Positions 58,863-64,000 of a stretch of DNA of 64,000 bases are shown here, one piece after another. The notes beneath the pieces are model-generated. The model made no database searches. It worked only from the letters and a program-made list of their open reading frames with translations, and was not told the DNA's origin. The position numbers and the translations under genes are program-made. The stretch covers positions 1 to 64,000 of the forward strand of contig JBBDQR010000157.1 of assembly GCA_040905885.1 (NCBI GenBank). Direction: 5' to 3'. Source of the stretch: JACVRU01 sp040905885. Its GTDB lineage: Bacteria > Actinomycetota > Thermoleophilia > Gaiellales > Gaiellaceae. Each line of letters opens with the position of its first letter. Position 1 is the first letter of the stretch.

Positions 58863-59429
58863 CTACCCGTATCCGTAAACGCCCGGAAATCGGGCCGCGA
58901 GCAGGCGCACGAGCAGCGCGGCGGGCAGCCCGACCACGTTCAGGTAGTCGCCCTCGATCCGCTCGACGAGAGCCGCGCCGAGCCCCTGGATCGCGTAGGC
59001 GCCCGCGCGGCCCTCCCACTCCCCCGCGGCCACATAGGCGGCGAGGTCGCGGGCGGTCAGCGGGCGGAAGGTGACCCTCGTCGTCTCGCGGTGGAGCTCC
59101 TCCCAGGCCTGAGTCCGCAGGCAGAGGCCGGACACGACCTCGTGCGTCCGGCCGCCCAGCCGCTCGAGCATCGCCTCCGCCTCGCCGGCGGTCGCCGGCT
59201 TGCCGAGCACCTCGCCGTCGAGGACGACGAGCGTGTCGACGCCGAGCACCGGCCGCTCGCCGCCCTCGACCGACCGCGCCTTCCCCGCTGCGTGCTCGAC
59301 GGGGTCGTCGCCCACCTCCTCGTAGCCCGGCACGACCGCCTCGAAAGGAAGCCCGAGCTGCGCGAGGATCGCACGCCGCTGCGGTGAGGTCGAGGCGAGG
59401 ACGATGGGCGGCGCGGGAGGAGCGCTCAT
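58863..59429 (-). CDS. maf: Maf-family nucleotide pyrophosphatase
   Basis: 188 residues. PIVLASTSPQRRAILAQLGL at the N-terminus, the ARSVEGGERPVLGVDTLVVL substrate segment, LGKPATAGEAEAMLERLGGR and VTFRPLTARDLAAYVAAGEW with GAYAIQGLGA. Hydrolyses non-canonical or dTTP/UTP-type nucleotides. ATG overlaps the hicA stop by one base (TGATG), so it may be translated with the toxin gene. Confidence 0.95.
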   Translation of the reverse strand: MSAPPAPPIVLASTSPQRRAILAQLGLPFEAVVPGYEEVGDDPVEHAAGKARSVEGGERPVLGVDTLVVLDGEVLGKPATAGEAEAMLERLGGRTHEVVSGLCLRTQAWEELHRETTRVTFRPLTARDLAAYVAAGEWEGRAGAYAIQGLGAALVERIEGDYLNVVGLPAALLVRLLAARFPGVYGYG

Positions 59430-59623
59430 CAGCGTGGAGGTGCCGGTATGCCGAGCTGCCGGCAGATCGCGGCGGCCGTCCCGTACGGAATCTCGCGATG
59501 ACGAGGGACGGTGACCGGCCGCTCTGCAGTCGGGCTTCGCCAGACATCGTGGCGGCGCCCGTGGCGAATGCGTTCGCAGCCGTTCTCGGAGAGGTGTCGC
59601 TCGAGGTGGCGGAGCGATGTCAC
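59429..59623 (-). CDS. hicA: HicA-family toxin-like protein
   Basis: 64 residues, HicA/YcfA dsRNA-binding fold: VTSLRHLERHLSENGCERIR, a His in HGRRHDVWRSP, then TVPRHREIPYGTAAAICRQ. The active-site His is present. GTG at 59623 without a ribosome site. The HicB-like partner is on the opposite strand, 33 bases away, instead of downstream, and the toxin gene is coupled to maf. It may be an mRNA interferase. Confidence 0.8.
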   Translation of the reverse strand: MTSLRHLERHLSENGCERIRHGRRHDVWRSPTAERPVTVPRHREIPYGTAAAICRQLGIPAPPR

Positions 59624-59656
59624 GCCGGAAGTATCGACGGCGTTCTCAACTACCCT

Positions 59657-59884
59657 ATGCACGTGGAGCTGCACGTCGTCTTCGAGCCCGACGAGCAGGG
59701 CTGGGTACGCGCCACGATCGAAGAGCTGCCGAGCGTGATCACCTGCGCTCCGACTCTCGAAGAGGCGCGCGAGTTGATCCGGGACGCTCTGGCTGAGTGG
59801 CTCGCTGCCCTCACCTCGGAAGAGCGAGCAACCGCCATCGGGACCGACGCCAGACGCGAGACGATGACGCTGACAGTCGCGTAG
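59657..59884 (+). CDS. hicB: HicB-family antitoxin-like protein
   Basis: 75 residues: VELHVVFEPDEQGWVRATIE, ELPSVITCAPTLEEARELIR and DALAEWLAALTSEERATAIG, matching the HicB fold. ATG at 59657, divergent from hicA, so the two genes share a short 33-base promoter region. No separate DNA-binding domain (ribbon-helix-helix or HTH) is evident. Confidence 0.78.
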   Translation: MHVELHVVFEPDEQGWVRATIEELPSVITCAPTLEEARELIRDALAEWLAALTSEERATAIGTDARRETMTLTVA

Positions 59885-59899
59885 CGGCTCCTCGACCGT

Positions 59900-60664
59900 T
59901 CACCGCTTGCGCGCGACCCAGATCTCCTCGGCCGGCCACTTGCGCGCCCAGTCGGCGGTCACGAAGTCATAGAACTCGTGCGAGTCGGCGTCATCGGGCG
60001 CATAGAGGTCGATGACGCGCTCGAGCTCGAAGCCGCTCTCCCGAAGGACGTCGATCAGCACCGCCGCCGGCAGATGGAATTCGACCTCTCCCGTGTCGGG
60101 CCACTCGATGCGGCAGAGCCCGCGCTGCGGCCGTTGGAGCTGCTCGGTCGCGCCTTCGAGGCTCTGGTGAAGGATGACGATCGTCGAGTTGCGCAGGAAG
60201 ACAAGGCGGCCGCCCGGCCGGAGCAGCCGAGCCGCCTCAGGAATCCAGCGGTACGGGTCCGCCCAGATCGAGGCGCCGTACTCTGAGAGGGCGAGATCGA
60301 ACGAGGCGTCCGGCAGCGGGACGCTCTCGGCGACGGCCTCGACGAGCGGGAACTCGATCCCCGTCTCGGCCATCATCCGCCGCGCGGTCTCGAGCTGGGC
60401 CGGCGTCGGGTCGACGCCGACCGGCCGCGCGCCGAGCCGCGCCAGCTGGGCGGAGACGTACGCGGTCCCACAGCCGAGCTCGACGACGTCGAGCCCGGTC
60501 ACGTCGCCGAGTGCGCGGAGCTCGGCCTCCGGAATCCCGAACACGCCCCAATCCAGCTCGCGCGCCCAAGCCTCGGCGGCCTTGCGGTCCGTGTACTTCG
60601 CGTTGTTCTCGGTCCAGATCGCAACGTTGCGCGCGACGTACTCGGGGTATTCAGGCGAGCTCAT
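59900..60664 (-). CDS. SAM-dependent methyltransferase (class I), copy 1
   Basis: 254 residues. SAM motif I in LDVVELGCGTAYVSAQLARL, motif II region PVGVDPTPAQLETARRMMAE, then SFDLALSEYGASIWADPYRW and IPEAARLLRPGGRLVFLRNS. The ATG at 60664 overlaps the stop of the upstream paralog (ATGA). About half of the residues match the neighbour at 60661-61416. Substrate unknown. Confidence 0.85.
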   Translation of the reverse strand: MSSPEYPEYVARNVAIWTENNAKYTDRKAAEAWARELDWGVFGIPEAELRALGDVTGLDVVELGCGTAYVSAQLARLGARPVGVDPTPAQLETARRMMAETGIEFPLVEAVAESVPLPDASFDLALSEYGASIWADPYRWIPEAARLLRPGGRLVFLRNSTIVILHQSLEGATEQLQRPQRGLCRIEWPDTGEVEFHLPAAVLIDVLRESGFELERVIDLYAPDDADSHEFYDFVTADWARKWPAEEIWVARKR

Positions 60665-61416
60665 CCGCGCTTTCGGGCGACCCAGATCTGCTCCGACGGC
60701 CACTGCCGACCCCACTCGGCCGTCATGTCGGAGTAGAACTCGTGCGTTCTCGATTCGGGAGAAGCCTGAAGCTCGACCAGCCGCTCGACCTCGAAGCCGC
60801 TCTCGCGCAAGACCGCGATCCAGTCGCCGTAGCCGAGCTGGAACTCGACGGCACCCTCCGACTCGGGCCAGACGAAGCGGTGCATGCCGAAGTACGGCCG
60901 CTGGAGCTCGGTCGTGATCGGGCCGGCGTCCGGATAGCAGATCGTCGCGAGCGGCGTCCCGTGGATGAAGAGGAGCCGCCCGCCGGGCCTCAGCAGCCGC
61001 GCGGCCTCGGGAATCCAGCGATACGGATCGGCCCAGTTCGAAGCGCCGTGCCCCGAGTACGCGAGATCGAAGGCCTCATCCGGCAGCGGCACGTCCTCGC
61101 CGAACGCCTCCACGAGGGGGAACTCGAGGCCGGTCTCCCTTTGCATCCTGCGGGCCGTATCCAGCTGCGCCGGCGTGGGGTCGACCCCCACCACCCGCGC
61201 GCCCCGCCTAGCGAACCAGGCGCAGGAGAAGGCCGTCCCGCAGCCGAGCTCGACCACGTCCAGTCCGCCCACGTCCCCTAGGACGCCGAGGTCGGACTCG
61301 GGGATCTCCCAGACCCCCCACGTGAATTCCTCCTGTGCCCAGGCGCGCTCGGCGGCGGCGTCCGTGTACTCGGCGTTGGACTTCGTCCAGAGCCGGACGT
61401 TCTCAGGCGAGCTCAT
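60661..61416 (-). CDS. SAM-dependent methyltransferase (class I), copy 2
   Basis: 251 residues. LDVVELGCGTAFSCAWFARR, VVGVDPTPAQLDTARRMQRE, FDLAYSGHGASNWADPYRWI and PEAARLLRPGGRLLFIHGTP. Strongly similar to its neighbour, so the pair is a tandem duplication. The start overlaps the ndk end by 14 bases. Substrate unknown. Confidence 0.85.
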   Translation of the reverse strand: MSSPENVRLWTKSNAEYTDAAAERAWAQEEFTWGVWEIPESDLGVLGDVGGLDVVELGCGTAFSCAWFARRGARVVGVDPTPAQLDTARRMQRETGLEFPLVEAFGEDVPLPDEAFDLAYSGHGASNWADPYRWIPEAARLLRPGGRLLFIHGTPLATICYPDAGPITTELQRPYFGMHRFVWPESEGAVEFQLGYGDWIAVLRESGFEVERLVELQASPESRTHEFYSDMTAEWGRQWPSEQIWVARKRG

Positions 61417-61819
61417 CGCCGAACCAGAGCTCGATCTCCTCGGCCGCCGTCTCCGGGGAGTCGGAGCCGTGGACGAGGTTGTCCGGCATCGAGAGCGCCA
61501 GGTCGCCGCGGATCGAGCCCGGATCCGCGTCGGCCGGGTTCGTCGCGCCGATCGTCGTCCGGCACGTCGCGATCGCGCCCTCGCCCTCGAGCACGAGCGC
61601 GAGCGTCGGGCCGGAGGTGATGAAGTCGACGAGCTCGCGGAAGAACGGCTTCTCCCGGTGGACGGCGTAGTGGCGCTCGGCGAGTTCGGTGCCCACGGTG
61701 GCGAGCTTCGCCGCCCGCAGCTCGAGCCCGCGCGCCTCGAAGCGCCGGAGGATCTCGCCCGCGAGCGCGCGGCGCATCGCGTCCGGCTTGATCAGGATCA
61801 GCGTCCGCTCGACAGCCAT
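61403..61819 (-). CDS. ndk: Nucleoside diphosphate kinase
   Basis: 138 residues. ERTLILIKPDAMRRALAGEI at the N-terminus, REKPFFRELVDFITSGP, and the active-site His in SMPDNLVHGSDSPETAAEEI. Transfers phosphate to NDPs. ATG at 61819 with TAAACT 10 bases upstream; divergent from a methyltransferase gene by 24 bases. Confidence 0.97.
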   Translation of the reverse strand: MAVERTLILIKPDAMRRALAGEILRRFEARGLELRAAKLATVGTELAERHYAVHREKPFFRELVDFITSGPTLALVLEGEGAIATCRTTIGATNPADADPGSIRGDLALSMPDNLVHGSDSPETAAEEIELWFGDELA

Positions 61820-61829
61820 GCGAGGCGCG

Positions 61830-61837
61830 AGTTTACT
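61830..61837. promoter_or_regulatory. Shared divergent -10 region (ndk and methyltransferase)
   Basis: On the minus strand TAAACT ends 10 bases before ndk; on the plus strand TTTACT ends 6 bases before the methyltransferase GTG. The 24-base gap thus holds overlapping divergent -10 elements. Confidence 0.4.
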
Positions 61838-61843
61838 TGCGCC

Positions 61844-62428
61844 GTGGGGCAGTTCCATTTTGATCCCGGCTCGTACCTGGAGCTGATGCACGCCGAGCTG
61901 CCGGGCTACGAGCAGCTCCAGGACGAGGTCGGCCGCGCGGCGGCGGGGCTCGAGCCGGCGGACGTGCTCGAGCTCGGGACCGGCACGGGCGAGACCGCCG
62001 CGCGGATCCTCCGCCTCTACCCGGGGACGCGGCTGACCGGCATCGACTCCAGCCCGTACATGCTCGCCGCCGCCCGCGCCGAGCTCGGCCAGAGCCCGAC
62101 CCTGATCGTCGCGCGCCTGGAGGATCCACTGCCGCCCGGGCCCTACGACCTCGTCTTCTCGGCGCTCTCGGTCCACCACCTGGACAGGGAGGGGAAGCAC
62201 GACCTCTTCCGCCGCGTGGCCCGTGTGCTCAGGCCCGGCGGCCGCTTCGTCCTGGGCGACGTCGTCGTGCCGGCCGACCCGGCCGACGCCGTGACGCCGC
62301 TGTCGCCCGACTTCGACCTCCCCGACACGGGCGCCGACCAGCTCGCCTGGCTCGAGGAGGCCGGCTTCGCCGCCCAGCTCGCCTGGAGCCTCAGGGACTT
62401 GGCCGTTTTCGCCGCGGAGCTGCCGTAG
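61844..62428 (+). CDS. SAM-dependent methyltransferase (class I)
   Basis: 194 residues. Starts VGQFHFDPGSYLELMHAELP, with SAM motif ADVLELGTGTGETAARILRL, LTGIDSSPYMLAAARAELGQ, DLVFSALSVHHLDREGKHDL and ARVLRPGGRFVLGDVVVPAD. GTG with no ribosome site. Similar in style to TehB/UbiE-type methyltransferases; substrate unknown. 3' end overlaps the zinc-ribbon gene. Confidence 0.85.
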   Translation: MGQFHFDPGSYLELMHAELPGYEQLQDEVGRAAAGLEPADVLELGTGTGETAARILRLYPGTRLTGIDSSPYMLAAARAELGQSPTLIVARLEDPLPPGPYDLVFSALSVHHLDREGKHDLFRRVARVLRPGGRFVLGDVVVPADPADAVTPLSPDFDLPDTGADQLAWLEEAGFAAQLAWSLRDLAVFAAELP

Positions 62429-62960
62429 CCCCCGCCGCGCGCGGCCGCTCCTCCCACGAGTCGGCGCTGCGCACCGCGGTCGGCGCGTCCACGGGCGTCT
62501 CGCAGTAGGGGCACACCTGCCAGAGCGCCTCGAGCGGCGCCTTGCAGTTGACGCACGACTGCTTCAGCTTCGTCGTGCAGACCGGGCAGACGAGGAAGGT
62601 TGCCTCGACCTCGGCGCGGCACACGGGACAGCGCAGGTCGCGCGCCGCGAGCCGTTCCTCCATCGCCTTGATCTCGAGCTCGCGCTCGCGCACGTCCTCC
62701 AGGTACTCGGGCGGGCGGAAGAACAGGTAGACGATCGGGCCGAGGAACGGCGGCACGGCGCCGAGCACAGTCGCCACGCCGACGAGCCACGGGTCGGAGA
62801 TCCGGCGGCGCGCGTCCTTGTAGACCCAGAAGACGGTCGCCAGCCAGAAGACGAAGACGAAGAAGATCGTCAGGTTCCGGATCAGATGCCACGTCGTCGA
62901 GTCGAAGAAGTCGCTGACGCCTCCGAAGAGGTCGTGGTTCGTCGCGAGCACCGAGGTCAT
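62391..62960 (-). CDS. Membrane protein with double zinc ribbon
   Basis: 189 residues. Two membrane helices (LIRNLTIFFVFVFWLATVFW, VGVATVLGAVPPFLGPIVYL), then a coiled segment and cysteine knuckles CPVC, CPVC, CVNC and CPYC, typical of double zinc ribbons. The C-terminus is basic. The ATG overlaps the stop of the upstream small protein (ATGA). Role unknown. Confidence 0.78.
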   Translation of the reverse strand: MTSVLATNHDLFGGVSDFFDSTTWHLIRNLTIFFVFVFWLATVFWVYKDARRRISDPWLVGVATVLGAVPPFLGPIVYLFFRPPEYLEDVRERELEIKAMEERLAARDLRCPVCRAEVEATFLVCPVCTTKLKQSCVNCKAPLEALWQVCPYCETPVDAPTAVRSADSWEERPRAAGATAAPRRKRPSP

Positions 62961-63073
62961 AGGAGCATCTTGCCGATCAGGTACCCCGCGGCAAACGCAA
63001 GCGCGACGATCGCCGCCACCAGGGCGGTCGCGAACGCGAAGACGCTGAGCTGTTCACCGAGTCTCGACGGAAT
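62957..63073 (-). CDS. Small single-pass membrane protein, probable AUU start
   Basis: 38 codons from ATT at 63073: SRLGEQLSVFAFATALVAAI, then VALAFAAGYLIGKMLL and a TGA that overlaps the next ATG (ATGA). The ATT has AGGAAGG 8 bases upstream. No ATG or GTG gives a useful product. The reading frame lies partly in folC's 3' end. Coupling and the membrane helix support it, but the start codon is unproven. Confidence 0.4.
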   Translation of the reverse strand: MPSRLGEQLSVFAFATALVAAIVALAFAAGYLIGKMLL

Positions 63074-64000
63074 CGTACGTGCCTTCCTGGATGGACAGAT
63101 CTTGCAGCAGGTAGAGGGAGCCCGTGACCAGAACGGCTCCCTCGGGACCGGCAAGCCCCCTTGCGCGTGCGAGAGCCTCGGCGGGGTCGTCGACGGCCTC
63201 GGCGGGAACGCGCGCGAGGGCAGCGAGCTCCTCCGCGCCCAGCGCGCGGGGGTTGCTCGAGCGGGTGGCGACGATCCGGTCGGCGATCGCGCCGAGCGCC
63301 GCGAGCATCCGCTCGGCGTCCTTGTCGCGGAGGATGGAGGCGACGACGACGTAGCGCCGCGCCGGCAGCCGCGCGAGCAGCCAGCCCAGGCCGGCGAGGT
63401 TGTGGGCTCCGTCCCAGATCTCGAGCGGGCTCTCGCCGCGGCGCTCGAGCCTGCCCGGCGGCTGGACGTGCTCCGCCGGCGCGGGGTCGGCGGGGCGGCC
63501 GAGGAGGGCCTGGGCCGCCGCGTGCGCGAGAGCCGCGTTGGCGCGGCCGACGACCTCGACCCAGGCGGCGCCGCGCTCGCGGGCCAGCGGCTCCCACTCG
63601 GGCTCGCAGAGGACGACGACCGCGCCCGGGGTGACCACGGCGAGCTTCTCCGCGGCGATCTCCTCGCGCGTCCCGCCGAGCACGTCGGTGTGCTCGAGCG
63701 CCACGTTCGTGAGCACGACGACGGGCGCGTCGAGGACGTTCGTCGCGTCGAGCCGCCCGCCGAGCCCCGCCTCGACCACCGCCGCCTCGACGCCAACCTC
63801 TGCGAGCTCGGAGAACGCCGCCGCGGTCACCGCCTCGAACTGCGTCGCCCCGAGACGCTCGGCCGCCGGCCGCACCCGCTCGACCGCCCGGTCGAAGTCG
63901 CCGACGGTGATCCGCTCCCGCCAGGAGCGGACGTGGGGGGACACGGTCGCGCCCGCGCGGACGCCCTCGCCGCGCAGGATCGCCTCGGCCATCAGGGTCG
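63054..64000 (-). CDS. folC: Folylpolyglutamate synthase/dihydrofolate synthase (partial, 5' end outside window)
   Basis: The gene continues past the right edge; the P-loop region lies outside. Visible: AEAILRGEGVRAGATVSPHV, VRSWRERITVGDFDRAVERV, VVEAGLGGRLDATNVLDAPV, LTNVALEHTDVLGGTREEIA, and the Mur-ligase-like C-domain ending EIWDGAHNLAGLGWLLARL. Adds glutamate to folates. The C-terminal half is degenerate in part (EWEPLARERGAAWVEVVGRA). Overlaps the small membrane-protein frame by 20 bases. Confidence 0.92.
   Translation of the reverse strand, partial: TLMAEAILRGEGVRAGATVSPHVRSWRERITVGDFDRAVERVRPAAERLGATQFEAVTAAAFSELAEVGVEAAVVEAGLGGRLDATNVLDAPVVVLTNVALEHTDVLGGTREEIAAEKLAVVTPGAVVVLCEPEWEPLARERGAAWVEVVGRANAALAHAAAQALLGRPADPAPAEHVQPPGRLERRGESPLEIWDGAHNLAGLGWLLARLPARRYVVVASILRDKDAERMLAALGAIADRIVATRSSNPRALGAEELAALARVPAEAVDDPAEALARARGLAGPEGAVLVTGSLYLLQDLSIQEGTYDSVETR

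Overview
This is about 64 kb of a very GC-rich chromosome. Gene style (GTG and TTG starts, ATGA/GTGA/TGATG overlaps, few gaps) and gene content point to an Actinomycetota bacterium. I infer a relative of the Thermoleophilia (Gaiellales/Solirubrobacterales type), from the order maf-mreBCD-mrdA-rodA-rng-rplU-rpmA-obgE-nadD-rsfS and from the lack of typical mycobacterial or streptomycete genes. The lineage is an inference from gene content only. No stretch longer than about 210 bases lacks a gene.

Layout. 0-5.2 kb (minus strand): an ECF sigma factor operon and a tandem-cyclase/ATPase/TPR signalling protein. 5.3-15.6 kb (plus): one giant exported protein of 3431 residues with CSLREA-type beta-helix regions, a six-bladed propeller, PVGST pentapeptide repeats, a gingipain-like (C25) protease region and a PxKF end. 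15.6-21.5 kb: a cyclic-nucleotide-binding protein, tRNA-Ala(TGC), and an envelope/secretion-flavoured cluster (papain-like protease, unknown Trp/Cys-rich protein, lipoprotein, pentapeptide-repeat membrane protein, NlpC/P60 hydrolase). 21.7-32.6 kb: GMC oxidoreductase, patatin, small membrane proteins, acetoacetate-decarboxylase-like protein, PhaC-like alpha/beta hydrolase, metallophosphoesterase and a ring-cleaving-dioxygenase-like VOC protein. 32.6-41.7 kb: small proteins, a transporter remnant, a diguanylate cyclase, 2-oxoglutarate dehydrogenase E1, an amidohydrolase and a PadR regulator. 41.7-44.2 kb: a polar amino-acid ABC transporter. 44.2-45.4 kb: an MBL-fold protein, tRNA-Ala(GGC) and a PD-(D/E)XK nuclease-like gene overlapping that tRNA. 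45.4-64 kb: the conserved housekeeping block (rsfS, nadD, obgE, rpmA, rplU, RNase E/G, rodA, mrdA, mreDCB, maf, hicA/hicB, methyltransferases, ndk, folC).

How the genes work together. The block from 45 to 64 kb joins ribosome assembly and RNA processing with side-wall peptidoglycan synthesis (MreBCD, PBP2, RodA). The 16-21 kb group is probably envelope-associated. The 21-32 kb group looks like a lipid, sterol or polyester catabolic unit.

The most unusual features are the giant protease-like protein with PVGST pentads; small dispersed structured repeats (two 29-nt hairpins with compensatory base changes, and palindromes with a conserved loop); several reading frames that seem to need a non-AUG start; and leader genes whose -10 box (TANNNT) lies 6-10 nt before the start codon, in two cases using the upstream gene's TAG stop as part of the -10.
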